The position numbers and the translations under genes were made by a program. DNA of 64,000 nucleotides from CAYLNL01 sp964385175. Its GTDB lineage: Bacteria; Bacteroidota; Bacteroidia; Flavobacteriales; Flavobacteriaceae. Every line of letters begins with the position of its first letter. The first letter of the stretch is position 1. Below, one piece after another: positions 1 to 8,412 of this stretch. The DNA lies in contig CAYLNL010000003.1 in the NCBI GenBank assembly GCA_964385175.1, positions 124,001 to 188,000 of the forward strand, given 5' to 3'. The notes under the pieces are model-generated. The model was not told the origin of the DNA and did not search any database. It saw nothing but the letters and a program-made list of their open reading frames with translations.

Positions 1-975
1 TACGCTGTTATGCCTGCTATAGCAGCCGGCAGCCAAAACACAGGAGTGGGCAATGAAGCTCTTATGAACGCTACCACCGGCGCCAACAATACCGCCATAG
101 GTTACCGGGCGCTACAAAATAATACCTCCGGTACGTTTAATACCGCCATGGGCAACAATGCCCGCACATTGGCAAACAACCTTACCAACACCACCGCCAT
201 TGGAAACGGTGCCCTGGTAACAGCCTCTAACAATGTACGCATAGGGAATTCTTCCGTAACCAGTATCGGAGGTTATACCAACTGGTCTAATCTTTCAGAC
301 GGGCGTTTTAAGAAAGACCTACAAGAAGATATCCCGGGCTTAGATTTTGTAGAAAAGCTCCGCCCGGTAAGCTATGAGTTAGACAGGAAAAAGCTGAACA
401 CCTTCCTGCAGGGAGAAGACGCCCCTGAAATAGTTACCTCCTCTAAGGAACGCCTTGTAGGATTTGTAGCCCAGGAAGTAGAACAGATAGTTACCCAATA
501 TAAGTATGTGTTTTCCGGGGTAGATAAACCACAAAATGAACACAGTCATTACGGCCTTCGCTACGCCGAGTTTGTAGTACCCCTTACCAAAGCCATACAA
601 GAATTGAGCGCCCTGGTGAAGTACCAACAAGAACGGATAACAAAGCTGGAAACCCTAATTTACGGAACCCAGTCTACCGCAGAACCTACCCCAAAAACCG
701 ATTTTAACACAGAAGGATTTGTATTGTATCAAAATATTCCCAATCCCTTTAACCAAATCACGCAAATCGCTGCGCGGATTCCTGAAGATGTACAACAAGC
801 TAAAATAGTAGTGTATAACCTGCAAGGGCTAGAATTAGCCAGCTACCCGCTTAAAGAGCGAGGCACTGTTTCGGTGGAGATTTCTGGCAGACGGTTTCCT
901 TCGGGCATGTACCTGTATGCACTTGTAGCAGACGGGAAAGTTATTGACACCAAGAAGATGATTTTGACGAAATAA
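1..975 (+). CDS. T9SS-exported adhesin-like protein with S74 chaperone domain (5' partial)
   Basis: The reading frame is open to base 1, so the gene starts upstream; 324 residues are visible. The N-terminal part carries NTxxG-type repeats typical of YadA/trimeric-adhesin head beta-rolls. Next comes an intramolecular chaperone (Peptidase S74) domain, recognised by SDGRFKKDL, LRPVSYEL and GFVAQEVE. A short coiled coil (ALVKYQQERITKLETL) follows. The last ~85 residues are a type A T9SS sorting domain (LYQNIPNPFN ... GMYLYALVADGK). By family knowledge the S74 domain helps trimer folding and self-cleaves at the Ser of SDxR; the sorting domain directs outer-membrane export and surface attachment. 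The last ~70 bp and the 3' flank are almost identical to those of the next gene. The ligand is unknown. Confidence 0.85.
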   Translation, partial: YAVMPAIAAGSQNTGVGNEALMNATTGANNTAIGYRALQNNTSGTFNTAMGNNARTLANNLTNTTAIGNGALVTASNNVRIGNSSVTSIGGYTNWSNLSDGRFKKDLQEDIPGLDFVEKLRPVSYELDRKKLNTFLQGEDAPEIVTSSKERLVGFVAQEVEQIVTQYKYVFSGVDKPQNEHSHYGLRYAEFVVPLTKAIQELSALVKYQQERITKLETLIYGTQSTAEPTPKTDFNTEGFVLYQNIPNPFNQITQIAARIPEDVQQAKIVVYNLQGLELASYPLKERGTVSVEISGRRFPSGMYLYALVADGKVIDTKKMILTK

Positions 976-1114
976 TCTTTAGAATCCAAGACACAAGAAT
1001 CAAGATACAAGACGAGTGAGTTACTAACCCCTGGTTTTAAACCGGGGGTTATTGTAGAAACAAGACGCAAGAACCCAGAAAACTCGCCTGCCTGCCCTGA
1101 ACATAGTTGAAGGG
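901..1114 (+). repeat. Duplicated 3' unit, copy 1 (matches 3940-4153)
   Basis: About 214 bases covering the end of the sorting domain, the stop codon, a hairpin and a REP-like palindrome are repeated with only a few mismatches at 3940-4153. This indicates recent duplication or gene conversion between the two adhesin genes. Confidence 0.9.
1026..1050 (+). terminator. Hairpin after the first adhesin gene
   Basis: A 25-nt near-perfect palindrome: AACCCCTGG pairs with CCGGGGGTT with one G-U pair. It lies 50 nt after the stop. No strong T-run follows, so it is a probable but not classical terminator. Copies recur at 4065, 4208 and 4272. Confidence 0.55.
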
Positions 1115-1320
1115 AGCAAAGCCGAAGGGAGAACCAGGATATAAGACCAGCCTTATAAAAAGATTTTTAAATCAATCGCCCGAGGGGTTAATCAAAAGCA
1201 GCAAAAAACGTCCTGAATCTATAGTCGGGAGCTTAAACGTAAGCCACAGCTATAAAAGCTCTCTGTTAAAAATTATTTTAAAAAATATCAATAATAATAC
1301 TATATTATTAATAATTATTG

Positions 1321-1328
1321 TATTTTTG
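1321..1328 (+). promoter_or_regulatory. Bacteroidota -7 element TATTTTTG
   Basis: Matches TAnnTTTG, 59 nt upstream of the ATG at 1387, within an AT-rich region. Likely promoter of the second adhesin gene. Confidence 0.6.
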
Positions 1329-1386
1329 TATCGTATGAAATTATAAATTTATACAATATTACATCATTTATTAAACTAATATAAAA

Positions 1387-4014
1387 ATGAAAAAAATGTA
1401 CTTTTTATGGGTGCTCGTAGCAGTAAGCTATGGCACCTTAAATGCCCAAACGGTTACCAGCTTTGGCGGGAGCATCGCTGCGGTAACTACTGCCGGAACC
1501 ACCGGAAACAGCACTAACGCCTATTTCGGTCACCAGGCGGGAACATCTGTTACTACAGGTGTAAATAACACTTTTGTTGGACTCCAAAGTGGTCAAAGCA
1601 CCACTACCGGCTACGAAAATAGTGCGCTCGGCTCGTTGACCCTGCAACAAAACACTACCGGCGCCCGCAACACCGCCAATGGTATTTACGCCCTCTATGG
1701 CAATACTATCGGTATGGAGAACACGGGTATTGGGTATTCTACCTTAGGGTTTAATACCACAGGCAACGGCAACATCGCCGCCGGTACCCGCGCCCTGCTC
1801 CAAAATACTGCCGGCAACTACAACAGCGCCATCGGCTACGAAGCGTTACAGAATAATTTTAACAGCAACTACAATATAGCGATGGGCTACCGAAGCGGGC
1901 AAGCCAATACCGGTGGTTCGCAAAATACCTTTTTGGGCAGCGAAAGCGGATTGAACAACCAGGGTTCCGGTAATATCTTCCTGGGTTACCAGGCGGGTTA
2001 CAACGAAGCCGGCTCTAACAGGTTGTATATAGATAACTCCAACACTTCTTCACCCTTGATTTGGGGCGATTTTGCCGGCAATCTGCTGAACCTTAACGCC
2101 AGTGTGGGTATTAATATCACGGCGCCAACGGCTGCTTTGGATGTGAATGGAGTGGTACGCCTCAGAACGCTTAACCAGGATAATGCCCTTACCCGTGTGA
2201 TGGTTTCTGACAATAATGGAAACCTCAACTGGAGGGATGCCGCTACGCTGTCAGGCGGCGCCCCTTTAAACTCGCCCGCATTTACCGGGATTCCTACGGC
2301 GCCTACCGCAGCAGCCGGAACCAACACCACCCAGTTGGCTACGACCGCTTTTGTAACGGCTGCCGATAACTTAAAGGCAAACCTGGCGTCTCCTACTTTC
2401 ACCGGCACTGTAACAGCGCCCACTTTTGTAGGTAATTTAACCGGGAATGCCACCACCGCCACTACCGTAACCACCAATGCCAATCTTACCGGGCCGGTTA
2501 CCAGCGTAGGCAATGTAACTTCCATCACCAACGGAGCCATCACCAACGCCATGTTGGCCAACACCGCCGTAGCAAACCTATCGGGAACGAATACGGGAGA
2601 CCAAAATCTCGCGCCGTATGCGCTTTTAAATTCACCTACTTTTACGGGTACGCCTGCAGCGCCCACCGCAGCAGCCGGGACCAACACTACCCAGTTGGCT
2701 ACAACCGCTTTTGTAACCGCCGCCGATAACCTGAAAGCGAACTTAGCATCGCCGGCATTAACAGGGATTCCCACGGCCCCTACCGCAGCGCCCGGAACCA
2801 ACACCACCCAATTAGCTACTACGGCTTTTGTTACAGCGGCAGTACCAGGAGGTGGTACGTTTCCCAGCTATCCTGCCAGCGCCGGGGACGGCGGCGGTAC
2901 TACCAATGCCTACTTTGGACATGAAGCCGGATTGGTAAATACCGGAACCAACAATACCTTTAGCGGCTATAGAAGTGGTTATAACAATACTACAGGAACT
3001 GATAATACCGCTTATGGATATCAAGCCCTTCAAAATAATACTACAGGGGTAGGGAACGTCGCCATTGGAGCGGCTATAGCCATCGGCGGTTCTGGAAACT
3101 ACAACACTGCTGTGGGCTATGGAGCTGGTTATGGCGCTGTGTTTGGAGGTTGCACCGCGAACAATGCTACTGCTATTGGTAATGGAGCTCAAGTTACATG
3201 TGGCGACCAAGTTCGTATTGGTAACAATACAGTTACCAGTATTGGTGGCGCTGTAGCCTGGTCAAACCCTTCCGATGGGCGCTTTAAAGACAACATCAGC
3301 GAAGAAGATGTTAAGGGGTTGGCATTTATCAATCGCCTGCGGCCGGTGGTCTATAATTTTGACACTAAAAAATTTACGGAGTTTCTTACCCAAACTATGC
3401 CGGATAGTATCCGCAGTCATCATTTAGAACAAGATTTTGCCCCTTCCACCGCTATTCGTCAAAGTGGCTTTATAGCCCAGGAAGTGGAAAAAGCTGCGGA
3501 AGAAGTCGGTTATAACTTTAACGGCATCTATAAACCGCGTGGTCAGAATGATCATTATAGTTTAGCCTACAGCCAATTTGTAGTGCCATTGGTAAAAGGT
3601 ATGCAGGAGCAGCAGGAAATGATTACAACCCAACAGCAACTTATAGAAACGCTGCGACAAGAAGTGGAAGCGTTAAAAGGCATAGTGATGAGCGGCACAA
3701 TAGCCGACCCCATAAAAACGAGCGCCAAAACCACTGGTGAGGAAATCTCCAAAGGTTTTCAACTGTACCAGAACGTACCGAATCCGTTCAGCGAAGCTAC
3801 CATTATTAAAGCGGTAGTACCCGAAAGTGTACAACAAGCGAAAATACTTGTTTACAACCTGCAGGGCGTGGAGTTAGAGAGCTACCCTCTCACCGAGCGT
3901 GGAAACGTATCAGTAGAGATTTCAGGCGGTCGCTTCGTTTCGGGCATGTACCTGTATGCACTCGTAGCAGACGGGAAAGTTATTGACACCAAGAAGATGA
4001 TTTTGACGAAATAA
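1387..4014 (+). CDS. T9SS-exported adhesin-like protein with tail-fibre repeats and S74 chaperone domain
   Basis: The protein has 875 residues. Residues 1-21 are a Sec signal peptide ending in LNAQ. Residues ~30-230 carry NTxxG/GYxAL head repeats like those of trimeric adhesins. Residues ~295-490 contain three copies of a phage-tail-fibre-like module (PTAPTAAAGTNTTQLATTAF) separated by short linkers. A second head segment spans ~510-620. An S74 chaperone domain starts at SDGRFKDN (~630), with LRPVVYNF and GFIAQEVE. A glutamine-rich coiled coil and a type A T9SS sorting domain (~790-875) complete it. It is a paralogue of the preceding gene and shares its 3' end. It is probably a surface-anchored trimeric fibre; the target is unknown. 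Confidence 0.85.
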   Translation: MKKMYFLWVLVAVSYGTLNAQTVTSFGGSIAAVTTAGTTGNSTNAYFGHQAGTSVTTGVNNTFVGLQSGQSTTTGYENSALGSLTLQQNTTGARNTANGIYALYGNTIGMENTGIGYSTLGFNTTGNGNIAAGTRALLQNTAGNYNSAIGYEALQNNFNSNYNIAMGYRSGQANTGGSQNTFLGSESGLNNQGSGNIFLGYQAGYNEAGSNRLYIDNSNTSSPLIWGDFAGNLLNLNASVGINITAPTAALDVNGVVRLRTLNQDNALTRVMVSDNNGNLNWRDAATLSGGAPLNSPAFTGIPTAPTAAAGTNTTQLATTAFVTAADNLKANLASPTFTGTVTAPTFVGNLTGNATTATTVTTNANLTGPVTSVGNVTSITNGAITNAMLANTAVANLSGTNTGDQNLAPYALLNSPTFTGTPAAPTAAAGTNTTQLATTAFVTAADNLKANLASPALTGIPTAPTAAPGTNTTQLATTAFVTAAVPGGGTFPSYPASAGDGGGTTNAYFGHEAGLVNTGTNNTFSGYRSGYNNTTGTDNTAYGYQALQNNTTGVGNVAIGAAIAIGGSGNYNTAVGYGAGYGAVFGGCTANNATAIGNGAQVTCGDQVRIGNNTVTSIGGAVAWSNPSDGRFKDNISEEDVKGLAFINRLRPVVYNFDTKKFTEFLTQTMPDSIRSHHLEQDFAPSTAIRQSGFIAQEVEKAAEEVGYNFNGIYKPRGQNDHYSLAYSQFVVPLVKGMQEQQEMITTQQQLIETLRQEVEALKGIVMSGTIADPIKTSAKTTGEEISKGFQLYQNVPNPFSEATIIKAVVPESVQQAKILVYNLQGVELESYPLTERGNVSVEISGGRFVSGMYLYALVADGKVIDTKKMILTK
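2275..2850 (+). repeat. Internal tail-fibre-type repeats
   Basis: Three imperfect copies of a ~120-nt unit encoding the PTAPTAAAGTNTTQLATTAF module start near 2290, 2650 and 2770. These long internal repeats are prone to copy-number change by recombination. Confidence 0.8.
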
Positions 4015-4153
4015 TCTTTAGAATCCAAGACACAAGAATCAAGATACAAGACGAGTGAGTTACTAACCCCTGGTTTTAAACCGGGGGTTATTGTAGAAGC
4101 AAGACGCAAGAACCCAGAAAACTCGCCTGCTTGCCCTGAACATAGTTAAAGGG
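3940..4153 (+). repeat. Duplicated 3' unit, copy 2 (matches 901-1114)
   Basis: Second copy of the gene-end unit. It includes the terminal codons of the sorting domain, the hairpin at 4065-4089 and a REP-like palindrome at 4134-4153. Confidence 0.9.
4065..4089 (+). terminator. Hairpin after the second adhesin gene
   Basis: Same 25-nt palindrome as at 1026-1050, 50 nt after the stop. Related hairpins at 4208-4231 and 4272-4289 share the CCCTGG / CCGGGG stem, giving three in a row before the convergent accD. Confidence 0.55.
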
Positions 4154-4207
4154 AGCAAAGCCGAAGGGAAAACCAAGATGCAAGACGAGTATGAGTTAAT
4201 AACTAAC

Positions 4208-4231
4208 AGCCCCTGGTTTCAACCGGGGGCT
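4208..4231. terminator. Third member of the GGGG/CCCC hairpin family
   Basis: AGCCCCTGGTT pairs with AACCGGGGGCT across a two-base loop. The nearly symmetrical hairpin could act for either convergent transcript. Confidence 0.45.
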
Positions 4232-4271
4232 ATTATAGAAACAAGATACAAGACGAATGTGAGTTACTATT

Positions 4272-4289
4272 CCCTGGTTTCAACCGGGG
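4272..4289. terminator. Fourth hairpin, adjacent to the accD stop codon
   Basis: CCCTGGTT and AACCGGGG form an ~8-bp stem immediately downstream (minus strand) of accD. Possibly the accD transcript end. Confidence 0.4.
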
Positions 4290-4291
4290 TA

Positions 4292-5149
4292 TTATAATCG
4301 CACAGGCTGGTTTTGAATGAGATCTAAAAAGAGGTTTAGCCTGTTTTTAAGGTCTTTGCGGTGGACAATGCTGTCTAAAAAACCATGCTCCAGCACAAAC
4401 TCGGCAGTTTGAAATCCTTCTGGCAGGTCTTTGCCGGTAGCTTCTTTTACCACACGGGGGCCGGCGAAACCTATCAAAGCGCCGGGCTCAGCAATGTTAA
4501 TATCGCCCAGCATGGCGTATGAAGCAGTGGTGCCGCCGGTAGTAGGGTCAGTGCAGAGAGAAATGTAAGGTAGTTTTTTGTCGGCTAATTGCGCTAATCT
4601 GGCAGACGTTTTCGCCAGTTGCATCAGCGATAGCGCTGCCTCCATCATCCGGGCGCCTCCCGATTTAGAAATCATTACAAACGGGAGGTTATTTTTTATA
4701 GCATACTCTATGGCGCGGGCTATTTTTTCACCTACCACACTCCCCATAGAGCCGCCAATAAAACCAAAATCCATGCAAGACACTACCAGCTCTTTCCCTT
4801 TCGATTTTCCCACAGCGCTGCGCACAGCATCTTTCAATCCGGTTTTCTCCTGCGCTTCCTTTAGCCGCTCTGTATATTTTTTAGTATCTTCAAACCCAAG
4901 CGGGTCTTTAGAAGTAAGATTGGCATCCAATTCAATGAATTGGTTATCATCAAAAATAATTTCAAAATATTCTTTACTGCCAATGCGCACGTGGTAATCG
5001 TCTTCAGGACTCACGTAAAAGTTTTTCGCCAATTCATCGGCTTCCACTATTTTCCCGGTGGGCGATTTATACCATAACCCCCTGGGGGTATCTTTTTTTT
5101 CTTCGGTAGAAGTTTGTATGCCTTTTTCTTTTCGTTTAAACCAAGCCAT
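4292..5149 (-). CDS. accD: Acetyl-CoA carboxylase carboxyltransferase subunit beta
   Basis: The protein has 285 residues, a normal length. With AccA, AccD transfers the carboxyl group from biotin to acetyl-CoA to form malonyl-CoA, the first committed step of fatty-acid synthesis in the cytoplasm. The crotonase-type fold is clear: GFIGGSMGSVVGEKI, SKSGGARMMEAALSLMQ, and the DPTTGGTTASYAMLGD and GFAGPRVV motifs. The oddity is the N-terminal zinc ribbon. The usual CPxC...CPxC is here SPTG (residues 29-32) and SPED (47-50), so all four zinc-binding cysteines are missing while flanking residues such as GLWYK and HVRIGSKEYFEI are kept. It lies 52 bp downstream of fba on the same strand. Confidence 0.93.
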   Translation of the reverse strand: MAWFKRKEKGIQTSTEEKKDTPRGLWYKSPTGKIVEADELAKNFYVSPEDDYHVRIGSKEYFEIIFDDNQFIELDANLTSKDPLGFEDTKKYTERLKEAQEKTGLKDAVRSAVGKSKGKELVVSCMDFGFIGGSMGSVVGEKIARAIEYAIKNNLPFVMISKSGGARMMEAALSLMQLAKTSARLAQLADKKLPYISLCTDPTTGGTTASYAMLGDINIAEPGALIGFAGPRVVKEATGKDLPEGFQTAEFVLEHGFLDSIVHRKDLKNRLNLFLDLIQNQPVRL

Positions 5150-5201
5150 GATGGGTATTTTTTTACATTATCTTTTTTGTGTTTGTCAATCAGGGCAAGG
5201 G

Positions 5202-6271
5202 TTATAAAGTATGTATGTTGTTAAGGTCTTCAAACGCCTGTTTAAGGCGAGAGATGAACGTTTTTTCGCCTTCGCGCAGCCAAATTCTTGGGTCGTAATA
5301 TTTTTTGTTAGGCTGGTCATCCCCTTCAGGGTTGCCAATCTGTGCCTGCAAATAAGCGCTTTTTTGCGTCATATAATCCCTAATTCCTTCCATGAAAGCA
5401 TATTGCAGGTCAGTATCTATATTCATTTTAACCACTCCATAACCAATCGCCTCCCGTATTTCCGCTATGGTAGAGCCAGAGCCCCCGTGAAATACAAAAT
5501 CTACCGGGTTCGGGTTAGTCTGAAATTTCTGTTGAATATATTCTTGGGAATTTTTCAGAATTTTAGGTGTGAGTTTCACATTCCCCGGCTTATAAACCCC
5601 GTGAACATTTCCAAAGGCAGCCGCTACCGTGAAGCGATGGCTCACTTTGCCCAACTCTTCATACGCATAGGCAACCTCCTCGGGTTGGGTATAAAGTTTA
5701 GAATGGTCAGCATCTGTATTATCCACCCCATCTTCTTCACCGCCTGTTATTCCCAACTCAATTTCCAGCGTCATACCCATCCTGTGCATCCGCTCCAGGT
5801 ATTTTTTGCAGGTAGCTATATTTTCTTTCAAAGGCTCCTCAGAAAGATCTATCATGTGCGAGCTAAAAAGAGGTTTCCCCGTTTCGGCAAAATGTTTTTC
5901 GCCCGCATCCAGCAACCCATCTATCCAGGGCAACAGTTTCCGGGCGCAGTGGTCGGTATGTACTATTACAGCAGCCCCGTAGAGCGCCGCCAACTGATGT
6001 ATGTGTTTCGCGCCAGCGACAGCACCGGCGATAGCAGCTTTTTGCTGTTCGTTAGAAAGTCCTTTACCCGCATTGAAATGAGCCCCCCCCCGTTGGAAAA
6101 TTGGAGGATAGCAGGCGCCCGCAATAAAGCAGCGGTTTCCAGTACGCCATTTATAGTATTAGAGCCTGTTACATTTACAGCAGGCAAAGCGAATTTCCTC
6201 TCTTTGGCGTAGCGAAATACCGCCTGTACATCTTCTCCTGTAATTATACCAGGCAATATGGTAGCACTCAT
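5202..6271 (-). pseudogene. fba: Class II fructose-bisphosphate aldolase, frameshifted at a G9 run
   Basis: Two overlapping frames together encode a class IIa aldolase (fructose-1,6-bisphosphate to DHAP plus GAP, glycolysis/gluconeogenesis). Frame 1 (6271 to about 6092) starts MSATILPGIITGEDVQAVF and reaches QFSNGG. Frame 2 continues with zinc-site HTDHC, LPWIDGLLDAGEKHF, ELGITGGEEDGVDN, ASFGNVHG-like AAFGNVHGVYKPGN and HGGSGS. The break is at nine Gs (minus strand; 6083-6091 on plus). Seven Gs would give the family sequence SNGGAHFNAGKGL; ten would also restore the frame. Everything downstream is intact, and this is normally a central metabolic gene, so a base-count error is as likely as real inactivation. 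Confidence 0.9.
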
Positions 6272-6288
6272 GGGTGGTTATTTGGCTG

Positions 6289-6296
6289 CAAAATTA
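6289..6296 (-). promoter_or_regulatory. -7 element TAATTTTG upstream of fba
   Basis: On the minus strand TAATTTTG matches TAnnTTTG and lies about 18 nt ahead of the fba ATG, consistent with a very short leader. Confidence 0.55.
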
Positions 6297-6386
6297 GTAA
6301 AACTAATTGAAGAAATGGATATTAAAAACACCCATTTAATACATCAAAATAAATAATTGGAAATAGACTATTGAAATGTCTTAAAG

Positions 6387-6468
6387 TACCCCGGGTGGGA
6401 ATCGAACCCACACTCCCGAAAGAACCGGATTTTGAGTCCGGCGCGTCTACCAGTTCCGCCACCGAGGC
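6387..6468 (-). tRNA. tRNA-Leu (anticodon CAA)
   Basis: 82 nt on the minus strand. The acceptor GCCTCGG pairs with CCGGGGT followed by discriminator A. The anticodon arm is CCGGA-CTCAAAA-TCCGG with anticodon CAA (reads UUG). It has a long variable arm and a T-arm with GGTTCGAATCC. CCA is not encoded. Confidence 0.95.
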
Positions 6469-6530
6469 AAAAACAGTGCAAAACTAAGGAATATTTTTCA
6501 TTTCGGCGCTGCTATGTCCGGGTAATTTTC

Positions 6531-6538
6531 TAAATTTG
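6531..6538 (+). promoter_or_regulatory. -7 element TAAATTTG upstream of prs-rplY
   Basis: Matches TAnnTTTG, 56 nt ahead of the prs ATG. It probably drives the prs-rplY pair. Confidence 0.6.
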
Positions 6539-6593
6539 CACCTCGTTTGTAAAACGAGCTATCTGAGAATAGCCGTTACATAACACAGCAACC

Positions 6594-7538
6594 ATGCCCT
6601 ATACGGTGCCAGAACCCAAACTATTCGCTTGCTCCCAGAGCATATTATTGGCGGAGAAAATAGCCCACGCTTTTGGAGCGGAGTTGGGGAAGGTTTCTTT
6701 TTCCAAGTACAGCGATGGGGAGTTTCAGCCCTCTTACGAAGAATCTATCCGGGGCAGCCGTGTATTTATTATAGGCTCTACGCACCCGAATGCTGATAAT
6801 TTAATGGAGTTGCTTTTAATGATAGATGCCGCCAAAAGAGCTTCTGCCCGCCATATTACAGCGGTGATACCGTATTTTGGGTGGGCGCGGCAAGACCGGA
6901 AAGACAAGCCAAGAGTTCCTATAGGGGCGAAACTGGTGGCGAAACTGATAGAAGCCGCTGGGGCAACCCGTATTATTACCATGGATTTGCACGCAGACCA
7001 GATACAAGGTTTTTTTGAGAAACCGGTTGACCATCTCTTTGCATCTACTATTTTTCTACCTCATTTAAAAAAGCTCTCCATACAAAATATGGCAATCGCT
7101 TCCCCCGATATTGGAGGCTCTAAACGCGTGCATGCGTATGCAAAGCACCTTGAGGCAGATATGGTAATATGCTATAAGCAACGCAAAAAAGCCAACGCCG
7201 TGGAACACATGGAGCTCATTGGCGAGGTTGAGGGTAAAAATGTAATATTGGTAGATGATTTGGTAGATACTGCGGGAACGCTTGCTAAAGCTGCCGCGAT
7301 GATGATTGAAAGAGGCGCTCTGAGCGTGCGGGCTATGATTACACACGCTTTGTTATCGGGCGATGCCTATAGTAAAATTGCAGCCTCTCCCCTTATAGAA
7401 CTCATTGTTACAGACTCTGTTCCTCTTAAAGAAGCCCATAGTAAAATTAAGGTGCTCAGTTGTGCGCCTCTTTTTGCCGATGTAATGCACCGTGTACATC
7501 ACAACACCTCTATTAGTTCAAAATTTATAATTAAATAA
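6594..7538 (+). CDS. prs: Ribose-phosphate pyrophosphokinase
   Basis: The protein has 314 residues, the standard class I length. It makes PRPP from ribose-5-phosphate and ATP for purine, pyrimidine, NAD, histidine and tryptophan synthesis. Family motifs are present: the flexible-loop region ARQDRKDKPRVPIGAKL, the divalent-metal site MDLHADQIQGFF, the signature SPDIGGSKR, and the PRPP-binding loop ILVDDLVDTAGTL. The ATG at 6594 is the first in-frame start after the promoter. rplY follows 4 bp after the stop, so the two are co-transcribed, a common Bacteroidota arrangement. Confidence 0.96.
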   Translation: MPYTVPEPKLFACSQSILLAEKIAHAFGAELGKVSFSKYSDGEFQPSYEESIRGSRVFIIGSTHPNADNLMELLLMIDAAKRASARHITAVIPYFGWARQDRKDKPRVPIGAKLVAKLIEAAGATRIITMDLHADQIQGFFEKPVDHLFASTIFLPHLKKLSIQNMAIASPDIGGSKRVHAYAKHLEADMVICYKQRKKANAVEHMELIGEVEGKNVILVDDLVDTAGTLAKAAAMMIERGALSVRAMITHALLSGDAYSKIAASPLIELIVTDSVPLKEAHSKIKVLSCAPLFADVMHRVHHNTSISSKFIIK

Positions 7539-7542
7539 AACC

Positions 7543-8163
7543 ATGAAATCAATTACCATCCCAGGCTCCCTGAGAAAAGAAGTAGGTAAAGTATCTGCCA
7601 AATCCCTGCGGAATGAGGGAAAAGTTCCTTGTATTCTCTACGGAGGCGAGTCGGCCCCTGTACATTTTTCAGCAGATGAGCTGTCTTTTTCTAAACTGGT
7701 ATATACGCCCGATGTTCATACCGTATCTATTGAATTGGAAGGTGGAAATACCTACCCGGCGGTTGTACAGGAAATACAGTTTCACCCGGTTTCCGATAAA
7801 ATTCTGCATGTAGATTTTTATAGACTCCACGAAAAGAAAGAAGTTACTATGGAAGTGCCACTACATATTGTAGGCCGGTCTAAGGGCGTGCTTGCAGGCG
7901 GGGTACTGGAAAAGAACAAGCGCAAATTAAAAATAAAAGCGCTCCCCGGCAATTTACCCGATTTTATCGAGGCAGATATTACCAACCTCAATGTGGGCGA
8001 TAAATTATATATCACCGCTCTGAGAAATGAGGCATATTCGTTTTTACATCCCGATAATACTGTAATATGCCAGGTGCGACGTTCGCGAGCCACCGTGGAG
8101 CCTGCCGCGTCTGCCGAAGAGGGCAAAAAAGAAGAGCCAAAAACGGCAGAAGCAAAGGAATAG
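7543..8163 (+). CDS. rplY: 50S ribosomal protein L25/Ctc-type
   Basis: The protein has 206 residues. The N-terminal ~90 residues form the L25 domain that binds 5S rRNA (GSLRKEVGKVSAKSLRNEGKVPC, a typical start, spans the basic patch). Residues ~95-185 form the TL5/Ctc beta-domain (LHIVGRSKGVLAGGVL, LPDFIEADITNLNVGDKL). A Lys/Glu/Ala-rich low-complexity tail ends the protein. It sits 4 bp after prs. The peptidyl-tRNA hydrolase gene that often follows is absent here. Confidence 0.95.
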   Translation: MKSITIPGSLRKEVGKVSAKSLRNEGKVPCILYGGESAPVHFSADELSFSKLVYTPDVHTVSIELEGGNTYPAVVQEIQFHPVSDKILHVDFYRLHEKKEVTMEVPLHIVGRSKGVLAGGVLEKNKRKLKIKALPGNLPDFIEADITNLNVGDKLYITALRNEAYSFLHPDNTVICQVRRSRATVEPAASAEEGKKEEPKTAEAKE

Positions 8164-8412
8164 CAGTCCCTATTTTGCATTTTTAATATATAGAATCTTT
8201 CCAAGGGTAAGAGCAGGTTTCTATATTTTGTTTTAAAAGATGGCAGAGTAAGCAACCTGTCTCTTTTTTTCACGCATTCCCCATTCCTTTCACTGTGTGA
8301 ATAATACGGAGCCAGGAATAACCAATGGGTTTCCTGTATATATGGTTCTTCTCACAGAAGAATCGCTTTTATTAATTCTGAATTATTAATTTTTTAATCT
8401 TTATAAACCATA

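Larger units (their letters stand above)
976..1386 (+). other. Intergenic region between the adhesin genes
   Basis: No convincing gene. It holds CAAGA-rich low-complexity sequence, the hairpin at 1026-1050, a small palindrome at 1095-1114 (CCCTGAACATAGTTGAAGGG, resembling a widespread REP-like intergenic element), an AT-rich tract and the promoter of the next gene. A short open frame at 1107-1346 has no recognisable protein features and probably is not coding. Confidence 0.6.

Noticed and set aside
1107..1346. 79-codon open frame between the adhesin genes
   Set aside because: It overlaps repeat-derived sequence, has no family features, and its start lies in a REP-like palindrome that recurs elsewhere.
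4578..4997. Long antisense open frames over accD, fba, prs, parC, parE, cas9 and the 2-kb adhesin repeats
   Set aside because: They lie opposite well-supported genes, lack family motifs and reflect codon usage of the real strand.
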